Origin: Bdellovibrionota bacterium
GTDB lineage: Bacteria > Bdellovibrionota > Bdellovibrionia > Bdellovibrionales > JAEYZS01
DNA: 64,000 bases
Assembly (NCBI GenBank): GCA_040386775.1
Contig: JAZKEU010000017.1
Location: forward strand, 246,316 to 310,315
Direction of reading: 5' to 3'
Shown: positions 17,130 through 25,829 of the stretch, piece by piece
Layout: each line of letters begins with the position of its first letter
Numbering within the stretch: the stretch's first letter is position 1
Program-made: the position numbers and the translations under genes
The notes under the pieces: generated by a model
What the model was told of the DNA's origin: nothing
What the model saw: only the letters and a program-made list of their open reading frames with translations
The model's database searches: none

Positions 17130-18101
17130 GAAAGAGTTGGCTGGGGTCATGCGGGGAGGGCCGTAAAAATTGGCTCCGGAGACTTTAAAGATGTATTCAC
17201 GGCCTTGTGGGGTTTCAGATTTTTTATAAGAGTCTAAAAACCCTAGGAAAAGTCCGGCTTTTGCTTGGTAGCTGGGTTTTGTTTTGATCTGTATTGTCAA
17301 ATCAAAGGCCCCGGGATTTACGTTGACTTGGCCACCTGAACTTTGAAAGTTCAAACTCATGGTTCCGCGAACCTGGGCATAGAGTTCATCGGAAGGACTT
17401 CCGATTTGGGCCTTTTCGATATTCAATTCACCTTTATTCATCTGACCTTTTAAAATCAATTCTTGAAGCTTTGTATCGGGGAGGGCCAAGGGACCAATCG
17501 GAGTGGGCACACTTGCTGCCGTAATATTTATTCTTGTGGCTTTTAAATCCACCTGTGCATCTGGCTGCTCAGAAAAAGAAGGGTCGATCACGGCATCGGA
17601 ATCTAAATTCATTTTTCCTTCCAGAGTCATCGGAAGAGCAAGAAGTTGAGAGAGTTTGGACAACTCAATTCCTTCGGCATCAATAGTAATATTTTGCTTT
17701 AACGCTCCCGAAGTGGCTTTAGAGCCGCCGCGAGTAGTGAGATCTAAATCTCCATCAAAAATTCCTTTAGCACTCAAAGAAACTCCAGGCTTAAATGACA
17801 ATAGCCCTGCAATCGAAGGAGAAACCATCACGCTATCCGCGGAGAGAGGAGGGAATTGAATTCCTTGCGCCTTCACATCGGTCAATTCCAATCCTGGACT
17901 TGGTAACAGTGAAAAGTGCAGTTCCTTGAACTTTAAAAAGACTTGATTCTGGGTGAGCTTTGCAATTTGAGTGGTCACATATGAGCCAAGGTCACTGAAC
18001 GGAAAGAGTAGAAATAAAAAAACCACATACGCAAGAAATCCTAAGAAAACTTTCTTTTTATTGTTCTTTAAAAAAGTAAGAAACATGCGCAAGTATTTCA
18101 T
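17127..18101 (-). CDS. gspN: Type II secretion system protein GspN
   Basis: 324 residues with one N-terminal membrane helix (about 16-35, KKVFLGFLAYVVFLFLLFPF) and a periplasmic beta-rich region of AsmA/GspN type (GLELTDVKAQGIQFPPLSAD, GPLALPDTKLQELILKG). It is the last gene of the gsp cluster, overlapping gspM by 1 base. GspN is an accessory, not universal, component of these machines. The C-terminus ends just inside palindromic element copy 2. Confidence 0.8.
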   Translation of the reverse strand: MKYLRMFLTFLKNNKKKVFLGFLAYVVFLFLLFPFSDLGSYVTTQIAKLTQNQVFLKFKELHFSLLPSPGLELTDVKAQGIQFPPLSADSVMVSPSIAGLLSFKPGVSLSAKGIFDGDLDLTTRGGSKATSGALKQNITIDAEGIELSKLSQLLALPMTLEGKMNLDSDAVIDPSFSEQPDAQVDLKATRINITAASVPTPIGPLALPDTKLQELILKGQMNKGELNIEKAQIGSPSDELYAQVRGTMSLNFQSSGGQVNVNPGAFDLTIQIKTKPSYQAKAGLFLGFLDSYKKSETPQGREYIFKVSGANFYGPPRMTPANSF

Positions 18102-18775
18102 TATTCTCTTTTATTCCTTTGATTTTTAGGAGCTGCGGCTGCGGGGGCAGCTTCTTTTACGTTGAAGCTAGAAACTCTGAACTGCACATCATAAAAATGC
18201 ACGTCCGCTTCGGTGGCTTTCATTTCTAAATTTAAAACTTTCACCAATGGAGAAATTCTATCTAATTCATAACCGATATCTACAATTTGCTTGAGAGTGA
18301 GTTGTTTTAAATGGGTCTCGATCCCTGTGGCGTTGATTTGTGGAGGAATCAAAGTAGAACCTTGAGGGTTTGTAAATTGAGTTTCACTCAATGAAGTGAT
18401 TTGTTCTTTGGTTAAACCTTTTTCAGTTAAAACTCGGTCCACTCTCATTTTTAAATCCGCCGAGGTCAGCCCGAGACTTTGAGGAGGAATGTTTTTAATT
18501 TCTTGAGAAACTTCTAAAAGTTCTGCGATGGTGAATTTGGTATCTTCAAACTCAGCGACAGAGTCTTGAGAAGAAGAATGCCAAACATAGGGAATGCTGA
18601 ACACCACTAAGAAGGCCATAAAGAAAGCCAAAAACACCACAAGTTTTTGGCCTCGAACTGGAAGATTATCATATTTTTCGCGAAGTGAAATATAGGTATC
18701 GGATTCTTGAAATTGATCCCAACGAGCAAGAACGGGGTCTTTTAGCTGATCAAATATTTCCTTTAACTTATCCAT
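18101..18775 (-). CDS. gspM: Type II secretion system protein GspM
   Basis: 224 residues: a cytoplasmic N-terminus, one membrane helix (about 43-62, KLVVFLAFFMAFLVVFSIPY) and a periplasmic domain. GspM partners GspL at the inner-membrane platform and links it to the pseudopilus assembly. Sequence conservation of GspM is low, so position between gspL and gspN is the main support. The gap to gspL holds a short AGTGCTTC hairpin. The C-terminus is Ala/Pro-rich then basic (PKNQRNKRE). Confidence 0.75.
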   Translation of the reverse strand: MDKLKEIFDQLKDPVLARWDQFQESDTYISLREKYDNLPVRGQKLVVFLAFFMAFLVVFSIPYVWHSSSQDSVAEFEDTKFTIAELLEVSQEIKNIPPQSLGLTSADLKMRVDRVLTEKGLTKEQITSLSETQFTNPQGSTLIPPQINATGIETHLKQLTLKQIVDIGYELDRISPLVKVLNLEMKATEADVHFYDVQFRVSSFNVKEAAPAAAAPKNQRNKRE

Positions 18776-18787
18776 CTGTCCTTACCC

Positions 18788-18806
18788 AGTGCTTCTTCGA
18801 AGCACT
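18788..18806. repeat. AGTGCTTC hairpin, copy 1 (gspL-gspM gap)
   Basis: Arms AGTGCTTC and GAAGCACT around TTC. The same hairpin recurs in the infC-rpmI and rpmI-rplT gaps. All three sit in short gaps between cotranscribed genes. Confidence 0.7.
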
Positions 18807-18807
18807 A

Positions 18808-20442
18808 CTATTTAATCTTTCTATCCATTTTAAAACTCATATGAAATACCATGCGCCCATCTTTTGAAGCGATCGATGGCGGAAGTTCTTGCAACTTTTT
18901 ATCTGAAGCTAAATTTCTTAAAAGACTTTTTATTGTATTGAGTTGGTCTTGGGAGCTGACTTCTCCTTGAAGAACAACGAATTCACTGCGAACGGCAAAT
19001 TGACGAATGTCTACGGGAAGAGTTTTTCTTTGTGGCAATGAACTTGAAATTTTATTGATGATTTCAAGAGGTGAGTTGATCACCTTAAGATCTGCAAGTT
19101 TTTGATGGTCGCTGATTTCTTTTTTCTTTTCACGAATGAATGTGCTGATCGCTCCAGGTCTGGCTTGAGCACCTTTTAATCCTACAGCCGGCGATCTTGC
19201 CACATTGGACAAAGCTTCTGTGGCTTTACTTGCGAGATTTACCGCAAGCATTTCTCTGGAATAAGAATAAATAGCAAAGAGAACAAGAGCCGCGGATACG
19301 TACTGAACACTTTTTTTCCATTTCTTCCAGAAGACAGTGGCATTGGCTCCAGCTTTTGTGAAAACGCCTTTTCTAAAGTTTACGGGAGGATTCTTTGGCT
19401 TTCTGAGGCCTTCAATGGCAAGACCGATAGCAATTGCAGAATCCTTTTGGAGTTCATTTGTTTGTGCAGCGTAAACTTTAATTCCGCTAGATAAATGACT
19501 GATCGGAGTGCAAATGATTCCTAATTTGTTTGAGAGGTAAGGAGCAATGTTCACCAGGTGGCTCACGCCGCCAAGCAATTGAATATTCTGAATTGAAATT
19601 GATTTTTCACTTTCAATTTCTACGATAGTTTTTTTAAGTTCATTGACGAGAGGATTTAAGGCTTTGACAATGGCATTGGAAAAAGTGATTTGATCTTTTG
19701 TTGCGCCATCGTTCTTGGTTAGAACGAATCCTTTTTCTTGTAAGCCTTTTAAACCTTCAGCATAAGAAATTTCATAAGTTTTTTGAATGGCTTTAACAAT
19801 CTCCAACCCACCGATTTGAATGGATCTGGTCTCAATAAGCGTTTGATTTTGCATCACCATCAAGATGGTTTTTGAATGTCCCATATGAAGGTAAATGTCG
19901 GCGCCCGTAGTTTCGCCTAAAGTTTCTGCTTCCGGCGGAGCCAACCACCAGTTTGTAAAGAGATTAGATAATGCAAAACCATCGGTACTGATCACGTCAG
20001 GATCAAGTCCCGCTTCATTTGAAAGCTTTATGATGTCATCGATATATTTATTAGGAGTCGCGCAAGCGAGAACTTCCGAAGATCCGCCAGTGAACTTTAC
20101 GATCTTTGCATCAAAGATGGCTTTGTCTTGATCAAAAGGAATTTCATCTTCTAATTCAAAGGGTAAGCTTTTTAAAATTTTAACTTTTTCGCGGAAGGGA
20201 AATGATTTATTACGAATGCTCACTCTATCTTGAGAAACACCGACTACAAATTTGCATAGGTGAGGATCATAGCTTTGAGCAATTCTTGCGAGGGCAGATA
20301 AAATTTCGATGCGTTTGTCTTGAGAAATATCTAAGCTATAAGGAATTTCTAAAAAATCGCGCAAGATAAGTGATCTGCCAGTCAACTCAACGTCTGCGAC
20401 TTTTATGCTGAGAGTTCCAATGTCGATCCCGATGCTTCTCAT
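18808..20442 (-). CDS. gspL: Type II secretion protein GspL, PilM-like
   Basis: 544 residues. The N-terminal 350 form an actin-like PilM/GspL cytoplasmic domain (GIDIGTLSIKVADVEL; YLHMGHSKTILMVMQ; LLGGVSHLVNIAPYL near 290). A membrane helix follows near 380-400 (SAALVLFAIYSYSREML), then a PilN-like periplasmic part. In the platform GspL binds the GspE ATPase and GspM. The complete actin-like domain is closer to PilM of type IV pili than to the truncated enterobacterial GspL. 124 bases separate it from gspK. Confidence 0.8.
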   Translation of the reverse strand: MRSIGIDIGTLSIKVADVELTGRSLILRDFLEIPYSLDISQDKRIEILSALARIAQSYDPHLCKFVVGVSQDRVSIRNKSFPFREKVKILKSLPFELEDEIPFDQDKAIFDAKIVKFTGGSSEVLACATPNKYIDDIIKLSNEAGLDPDVISTDGFALSNLFTNWWLAPPEAETLGETTGADIYLHMGHSKTILMVMQNQTLIETRSIQIGGLEIVKAIQKTYEISYAEGLKGLQEKGFVLTKNDGATKDQITFSNAIVKALNPLVNELKKTIVEIESEKSISIQNIQLLGGVSHLVNIAPYLSNKLGIICTPISHLSSGIKVYAAQTNELQKDSAIAIGLAIEGLRKPKNPPVNFRKGVFTKAGANATVFWKKWKKSVQYVSAALVLFAIYSYSREMLAVNLASKATEALSNVARSPAVGLKGAQARPGAISTFIREKKKEISDHQKLADLKVINSPLEIINKISSSLPQRKTLPVDIRQFAVRSEFVVLQGEVSSQDQLNTIKSLLRNLASDKKLQELPPSIASKDGRMVFHMSFKMDRKIK

Positions 20443-20566
20443 GTGTGTGCTCTTGGTGGTCTTAAAATTATTTAAGTACTTAAGATGACTTCTATTTTTA
20501 TTGTCTAACAGAGCGCCGAAGATATCAATTTCTCAAGCCAAAACCCAGACAAAGGTGTTGGTCGAA

Positions 20567-21889
20567 TTAGTTTTCCCACCAGTAGACGACGCGTGGTTTT
20601 TGATCTGTGGATGTTGCGCCCGCTGCAGGTGTTTGCGGGTTGTTGCCGGCGCCAGATTTAGGATTAGGATCGTCGGCATCGGGTATTCCATCATTGTCAT
20701 CATCGGGATCTTGATCGTCAGGTATTTTATCCTTGTCGGTATCGAGAGGGCCACCGGAGCCGCCAGGACCACTTTGACTTTGATTATCTTTGTCCAGAAT
20801 CGCAATCATCTGATCACGAACCGCCTCCACATCATAAACAATCGCAATAATCTCTCGAGTGACGTTTTGGAATTCACCCGTGACTTTGATTCTAAAATTG
20901 TATTCATTGCCGAAAAGAAGAGGAATCTTTGAAGCGTTGAACGTTTGTTGATTGGCACTTATAAAAGCAATAAATTCATTTTCATCTTTGAATGGTCCGC
21001 CTTTTTCCAAATCATTTCTTCGGCTGATGATTTCGCTCGCCATTTCGTCGGTAATAATAGGATCAATGGATTTTAAAATTTCTGCATTGGCTTGATTGAC
21101 GTTAATCCCTTTAGAGCCATACACCGTCACGTGAGGCAATAGAATTTGAAAAACATCTTCTCTCATCCCATCGACCATTTTGAGTTCATCCATAGTTTGG
21201 AAAGGTCGGTTGGGAGGAATGACCGCATCATCGTCGGCGTCTGGATATCGAGATTTTTCATCGCCGCCATTTGCACTCACGCTGTCTTCATCCACCCAGT
21301 CTTGAAGATTATTGATCAATTCTTCGTAATCAAAGTTTTTATTTTTCTCGGCCCACACATCGTCTTCGGCTTCAAGCTTTTGCACGAAGATCTTAGTGAG
21401 TTGTTCTTTTGTCGCTTTCTTTAAACTTTCACTCAAGGAATCCAAATCATTGATATCAATCTTTGAGCCTTCCGCCGAAATTTGTGCCACATATCTTGCA
21501 TCCATAAAAGAATCACTCGTCGCAGTCTTTATTTGGTCTTTGTCGGCAATGGAAGTTTCTTCAGGAATAGAAGGGGGCCAAGTGAAAGGCATGGACCAAA
21601 TCATTTGTAGTAAGCTCTCTTGTCCTTTGAGTTGGCTTCCGTATTGCTTATTGATACTTTTAAAGAGCTGAATCCTTAAAAGCGATAGTTCCATTCCAGC
21701 CTTGGCCGCATCGTAGGCTTTAATGCGATGATATTCTTTGTTTGAAAGGATGTATTCCACGCTTGTATCGAAATTCAATTCTACCGCGAGGAAAGCCATA
21801 ATCATCACGCAGAACATGGCCATTAGAAGGGCCACGCCTTTTTGATTTAACTTTTGAGGCTTTCTAGAGGGAAATTTAAAATTCATCAA
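20567..21889 (-). CDS. gspK: Type II secretion minor pseudopilin GspK with Asp-rich C-terminal repeats
   Basis: 440 residues. The prepilin-like N-terminus (QKGVALLMAMFCVMIMAFLA) lacks the usual Glu at position 5, as GspK normally does. The helical GspK core follows (NLQDWVDEDSVSANGGDEKS; GINVNQANAEILKSIDP). The C-terminal 70 residues are unusual: DTDKDKIPDDQDPDDDNDG and DADDPNPKSG look like thrombospondin type 3 calcium-binding repeats, followed by VVYWWEN. It overlaps gspJ by 4 bases. GspK caps the pseudopilus with GspI and GspJ. Confidence 0.85.
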   Translation of the reverse strand: MMNFKFPSRKPQKLNQKGVALLMAMFCVMIMAFLAVELNFDTSVEYILSNKEYHRIKAYDAAKAGMELSLLRIQLFKSINKQYGSQLKGQESLLQMIWSMPFTWPPSIPEETSIADKDQIKTATSDSFMDARYVAQISAEGSKIDINDLDSLSESLKKATKEQLTKIFVQKLEAEDDVWAEKNKNFDYEELINNLQDWVDEDSVSANGGDEKSRYPDADDDAVIPPNRPFQTMDELKMVDGMREDVFQILLPHVTVYGSKGINVNQANAEILKSIDPIITDEMASEIISRRNDLEKGGPFKDENEFIAFISANQQTFNASKIPLLFGNEYNFRIKVTGEFQNVTREIIAIVYDVEAVRDQMIAILDKDNQSQSGPGGSGGPLDTDKDKIPDDQDPDDDNDGIPDADDPNPKSGAGNNPQTPAAGATSTDQKPRVVYWWEN

Positions 21890-22824
21890 TTTCCTCCTCC
21901 TTTGGAGTAATCGACTTCCCCCGGAGCATCATTATCGATTTGTTTTGTTTGCGAAGTGGCGGCATCCATATTATTGGGAAATCTCAATGCCACTACGCGG
22001 ATAGCAGAAACTTCTTTTTTATTCTGTTCCACGGTGAGGGTCACTTCCACGGCGGAAGGGAATTTGTTTTTTAAAGCGTCATCATTTTCGGTCGTAGATT
22101 CCCAATTGTCGACCCAGTCTTCTTTTTCTTTACCGAAGTATCGCAATTCAAATTTCTTAACACCTTCGATAAGGACCGTGTCTGTTCCGCCTTCATCGAC
22201 TTTGTCATCGATGTAGGGAGAAGTTCTTCTCCATAAACACTTGGTTGGAACATCTGGGTTGGATAAACTTTTGCAGGACTTCACGTAGTATCCAACTTCC
22301 TGTTGGTCGGAAACTTTTTCTCCCGGTTGAATGGTGATGTTGTTGAGATTGGTAAAGTGAATGGAATCTTTGGTCCCTTGGAAAGCTGTGTGATTTAAAA
22401 TTTGACGAATTTTAAAATTTTGATAAATGGGCGAATTTGGATTTCCGGTACCTTTCGGAGGTATATCGTCGGCGGTTCCTAGCTGACCGTCAGGTCCGGG
22501 TTGTGCCGTACCACCACCGGTATTGGCTTTCTTTTTCTTTTCAATTTCCTTTAAAACTTCGCTATTCACGTCCTGATAATGGAAAGCGAGATTGATATCA
22601 CGTTCGATGATTCTCATCGCGGAATTGATTGCAGATCTTTGATCAATGTTTTTTTGAACTTTGGTTTTGAACTCGGCACTTCTTCTCATGGATTGGGACA
22701 CCATCACAGTGAGGAAGGCCATGATCGACATCGCGATAACAACTTCAATGAGTGTGAATCCAGTTTGTTTTGTTTGGGGCGCTAATTTCTTTGGTGGTAA
22801 ACATTTTTTAGAGCTAATTATCAT
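21886..22824 (-). CDS. gspJ: Type II secretion minor pseudopilin GspJ
   Basis: 312 residues with the prepilin motif TGFTLIEVVIAMSIMAFLT after a 21-residue leader, and the GspJ features GVKKFELRYFGKEKEDWVDN and AVEVTLTV. An insertion near 105-130 contains GPDGQLGTADDIPP, an Asp/Gly-rich motif resembling a calcium-binding loop. It is long compared with the usual 200-odd residues. Start overlaps gspI stop by 4 bases. Cleaved by a prepilin peptidase (GspO) not present in this window. Confidence 0.85.
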   Translation of the reverse strand: MIISSKKCLPPKKLAPQTKQTGFTLIEVVIAMSIMAFLTVMVSQSMRRSAEFKTKVQKNIDQRSAINSAMRIIERDINLAFHYQDVNSEVLKEIEKKKKANTGGGTAQPGPDGQLGTADDIPPKGTGNPNSPIYQNFKIRQILNHTAFQGTKDSIHFTNLNNITIQPGEKVSDQQEVGYYVKSCKSLSNPDVPTKCLWRRTSPYIDDKVDEGGTDTVLIEGVKKFELRYFGKEKEDWVDNWESTTENDDALKNKFPSAVEVTLTVEQNKKEVSAIRVVALRFPNNMDAATSQTKQIDNDAPGEVDYSKGGGN

Positions 22825-23336
22825 ATACCCGCTCCCGGAGCAGGAACGCCGCCAGCATAATTCACAATGTAAGAGGTCGTAGAGTATTGCACGGATTTGG
22901 ATTTTGCTTTCCAGACAATCGTGATTCTCATCTCTTTGATGTTTTTAGAAAAGTGACCAGTCATTTGTTTTACGATGGTTCTTGTCATCTCATCGATGCG
23001 TCCATCTTCTGCCATCATCAGTGGTGTGAGGTCTGGAAATTCTAAAACTCGAACTTCCGCCTTCCAGGATAGATCTGGAAACTCATCACCAAAGTCTCCA
23101 TCTTCTTCTTCAGGAATTGCGGTAAAACCAACTTGATTGTATTTAATTTCAAGTTCAGTTGTTTTACTTTTTAAAAGCGAAGTGATGATCTGAACTTTTT
23201 CTGATTTTCTAAATGAAAAAACAGTTCCGCTCCAAGAGGAGGACAGGGCTACGAGAGCGCCAGCCAAAATGATGGTGGCGAGAAGCACTTCTATTAACGA
23301 GAAGCCCTTGCTGCTCTTTGCGAGATAAAAGTTCAT
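22821..23336 (-). CDS. gspI: Type II secretion minor pseudopilin GspI
   Basis: 171 residues with the cleavage and helix motif KGFSLIEVLLATIILAGALV directly after a short leader. The middle contains the GspI-typical DLSWKAEVRVLEFPDL followed by the conserved helix TRTIVKQM and MRITIVWKAKSKSVQ. It overlaps gspH by 4 bases and gspJ by 4 bases. It belongs to the tip complex with GspJ and GspK. Confidence 0.85.
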   Translation of the reverse strand: MNFYLAKSSKGFSLIEVLLATIILAGALVALSSSWSGTVFSFRKSEKVQIITSLLKSKTTELEIKYNQVGFTAIPEEEDGDFGDEFPDLSWKAEVRVLEFPDLTPLMMAEDGRIDEMTRTIVKQMTGHFSKNIKEMRITIVWKAKSKSVQYSTTSYIVNYAGGVPAPGAGI

Positions 23337-23935
23337 TGAATGTCCTTTAAACTTTTATATTCGGTCAAAACTGTTCCGACGCCAGTAAGGGGATTTAGAA
23401 TGATGGTCCACTTGATGGCTTTTTTATTTGTTAAGTGAATGGCAGCTTTGGTAACCAGTCCTTGAGGGAAAAAATAAACATATGCTTTGCCAGTTGTGAC
23501 TTTATTTTTTTCTGAATATTCAATGTCTTCAAAATAAAATTTGCCAGGCAATTCTTCGGCTTTTTTCGTGGTTTTTTCGTCCATCTCAAAGCCAGTTTCA
23601 GAAGTTGCTTCCTCTTCTTTTTTATCCTCGTCATTTTCATTGCTGAGAGTGAGAGTTAAGTCTTTTTGAGTGGCGCGTTCAACCCAGTAAGTGTGAGGTT
23701 CGTTAGGATCTTCCGGCATGGTAAAAACCATACGATGAACCATTCCGGTGAGACGTGCGGCAGTTTGGGCTTGTTTTGTAATGACGGTGAGTCTACGAAC
23801 GGCGGATCTCACTTGATCGCCACTCGATAACTTTGGAACGGCATAGAGAGCTAGGCCTGCAACGAGACCTAACACGAGTAAGACTTCGAGTAAGGTGAAA
23901 CCTCTAGAGGTCCTCAGAAGAAATGTCGGCATCAT
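23333..23935 (-). CDS. gspH: Type II secretion minor pseudopilin GspH
   Basis: 200 residues, prepilin motif RGFTLLEVLLVLGLVAGLAL near residue 11. The first ATG and the next ATG are adjacent, so the start could be 23935 or 23932. A strongly charged insertion (NENDEDKKEEEATSETGFEM, about 98-117) interrupts the usual beta domain. The gene begins 32 bases inside the end of gspG, a long overlap which implies translational coupling. Confidence 0.8.
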   Translation of the reverse strand: MMPTFLLRTSRGFTLLEVLLVLGLVAGLALYAVPKLSSGDQVRSAVRRLTVITKQAQTAARLTGMVHRMVFTMPEDPNEPHTYWVERATQKDLTLTLSNENDEDKKEEEATSETGFEMDEKTTKKAEELPGKFYFEDIEYSEKNKVTTGKAYVYFFPQGLVTKAAIHLTNKKAIKWTIILNPLTGVGTVLTEYKSLKDIQ

Positions 23936-24362
23936 TACCTGACCCGCCTTCTTTTTTGTCTTTACCTAAAGATTTGATCGTATAGCTTGATCCACTCGCT
24001 TCATATATTAAATCGGTGTTCCAAGCATCTTGTGGATATTTATCTAGATAGGCATCAGGTCCCCAGCTCTTACATTCTCCACCCGTGTTCTCGAGCAATC
24101 CATCAAGAGCTGCTGGATAGCTACCACAATCTACATAGTACAATTGCAAGGATTGAGAAACTTTACCCATGATGATTTTTGTTTCTTGAACTTGTGATTT
24201 GAAGAAGTTTTTGAATACGCCTTGAGCAAGGAGTGTCAACAATCCTCCAACAATACCCAATACAATCAAAATCTCAATCAAAGTCATACCAGCTTGGCCT
24301 AACTTTGTTCTTGGTGTTCTTGATCTAATTTTTGATTTTAAATTTCTAATAGTTAAATTCAT
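23904..24362 (-). CDS. gspG: Type II secretion major pseudopilin GspG
   Basis: 152 residues. Prepilin motif QAGMTLIEILIVLGIVGGLL follows a 22-residue basic leader. The C-terminal domain has the GspG pattern YYVDCGSYP, GGECKSWGPDAYLDKYPQD (Cys pair and metal-binding loop) and ends GGSGNDADIS. GspG is the main fibre subunit. It follows gspF after a gap of about 160 bases that contains a nested palindromic repeat. Confidence 0.92.
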   Translation of the reverse strand: MNLTIRNLKSKIRSRTPRTKLGQAGMTLIEILIVLGIVGGLLTLLAQGVFKNFFKSQVQETKIIMGKVSQSLQLYYVDCGSYPAALDGLLENTGGECKSWGPDAYLDKYPQDAWNTDLIYEASGSSYTIKSLGKDKKEGGSGNDADISSEDL

Positions 24363-24444
24363 TCAGTGCCTCCACAAACATTTCAAATTTTTCAACCGAC
24401 TTATTAAAGCAGAATATTAACAAATTTTTACTTCATCACCAACG

Positions 24445-24520
24445 CCAAAAGGCGCTTAGTCGCTTTTGGCGACCAGGTGCGGCGCCAAAAGCGACACAAA
24501 AAACGATAAGCGCCTTTTGG
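24445..24520. repeat. Nested double palindrome next to the gspF stop
   Basis: CCAAAAGGCGCTTA (24445-24458) pairs with TAAGCGCCTTTTGG (24507-24520), and inside it GTCGCTTTTGGCG (24459-24471) pairs with CGCCAAAAGCGAC (24483-24495). The two pairs are adjacent without a gap, giving a 27-bp perfect stem with a short loop region, and half-hairpins are also possible (CCAAAAG with CTTTTGG). It ends 2 bases before the gspF stop. The tpiA-end hairpin shares its GCGCCTTTTGG end. Confidence 0.8.
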
Positions 24521-24521
24521 T

Positions 24522-25736
24522 CTATACGCCCTGAGACATTTCGATAATTGGCATCATGATGGCAAAAACGATAATACCGATCACGAGACCCATGCTCACG
24601 ATCATGATAGGCTCAAGTAAACTCGTGAGTCCTTGAATGCTGTTTTTCACTTGGAAATCGTAGGCATCACTGACTTGAGTGAGCATATTTTCTAGATCTC
24701 CCGTTTTTTCCCCGATGCTGATCATAGTAATAACAAGCGGAGGGAATTCTTCAGATTTTTTAAGAGGACCTGCGATAGATTCCCCTTCAGAAATATTTTC
24801 TCTAGCTTGGTCGACAGCTTTGGCTAAGACCGCGTTGTTCACCACGTGTCTCACGATGTCCATAGATTGAAGCATCGGTACGCCACCAGCCAACAGAGTA
24901 GAAAGAGTTCGAGTGAATCTACTCACGGCAATCAATCTTGCCATTTTTCCAACCACAGGCATTTGGAGAACGATTTCGTCCCATTTGTCTGAGCCTGCCG
25001 GAGTGGCCTTCCAGCTTCTGAACATCACAATCACCGCAATGCCAACCACAATGATAATGTGCCAATAATTAACAATGACGCCGCTCAAGTTGATAACGAT
25101 TTCAGAAAACCACGGAAGCTTTTTATCGGAATCTTCAAAGATCTGCGTGATTTTGGGAATTACAAAGATAAAGAGTACAAAGAGCATTCCAAGAGTAAAA
25201 AGCATCATGATCACGGGATACATCATGGCTGATTTTACTTTTGAATTGAGTTCGTTCTGAGCTTCTGTAAATTCCGCTAGTCTCAAAAGAATAATATCCA
25301 AGGTTCCAGACATTTCTCCGGCCTCAACCATGGAAACATAAATATTATTAAAAATTTTTGGATATTTTCTCATGGACTTGTGAAGTTGCGAACCTTCATT
25401 CACTTGGTTTCTAAGTTCAGAGCAAGCTTCTTTTAAAGTAGGATTTTCCACTTGCTCAGAGACGGCAGAAAGAGATTCCACAAGAGGAACATTGGCCTTA
25501 ATCAAGGTCGCAAGCTGTCTTGTCATCATGGATAGATCTTGAACGTTAACTTTTGTTCCGCTGCCAGGTTTCTGACTTTGTTTTTTAGCTAGGGCTCTTT
25601 GTTTATTTGCGAGTTCGGTGATAAAGACGCCATCACGCTTTAATTTAAGACGAGCAGTACGCTGATTTTCAGAATCAACAATTCCTCGAACGGTTTTCCC
25701 AGTTTTATCTATTCCTCTATACTCAAATACAGGCAT
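24522..25736 (-). CDS. gspF: Type II secretion inner-membrane platform protein GspF
   Basis: 404 residues typical of GspF/PilC: VFEYRGIDKTGKTVRGIVD at the start, the first T2SSF domain (LSMMTRQLATLIKANVPLVE), membrane helices near 170-195 and 220-240, and the second domain (RFTRTLSTLLAGGVPMLQSM) ending with a third helix (IVSMGLVIGIIVFAIMMPII). It spans the inner membrane and connects the GspE ATPase to pseudopilus growth. It is separated from gspE by an unrelated outer-membrane gene with its own terminator. Confidence 0.95.
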   Translation of the reverse strand: MPVFEYRGIDKTGKTVRGIVDSENQRTARLKLKRDGVFITELANKQRALAKKQSQKPGSGTKVNVQDLSMMTRQLATLIKANVPLVESLSAVSEQVENPTLKEACSELRNQVNEGSQLHKSMRKYPKIFNNIYVSMVEAGEMSGTLDIILLRLAEFTEAQNELNSKVKSAMMYPVIMMLFTLGMLFVLFIFVIPKITQIFEDSDKKLPWFSEIVINLSGVIVNYWHIIIVVGIAVIVMFRSWKATPAGSDKWDEIVLQMPVVGKMARLIAVSRFTRTLSTLLAGGVPMLQSMDIVRHVVNNAVLAKAVDQARENISEGESIAGPLKKSEEFPPLVITMISIGEKTGDLENMLTQVSDAYDFQVKNSIQGLTSLLEPIMIVSMGLVIGIIVFAIMMPIIEMSQGV

Positions 25737-25775
25737 GAAGAAAGCTTATCAAGGGGACACAAGCGTAGCAAGAAA

Positions 25776-25803
25776 AGAAAAAGGAGGCTAAGCCTCCTTT
25801 TTC
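25776..25803 (-). terminator. Rho-independent terminator
   Basis: Stem AAAGGAGGC with GCCTCCTTT around TAA, flanked by A-rich sequence on one side and TTTTTCT on the other, so it works in both directions. On the minus strand it ends the outer-membrane protein gene (25830-26318), directly upstream of gspF. Confidence 0.75.
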
Positions 25804-25829
25804 TATGTGCAATCTAGTCTTAAACTAAA

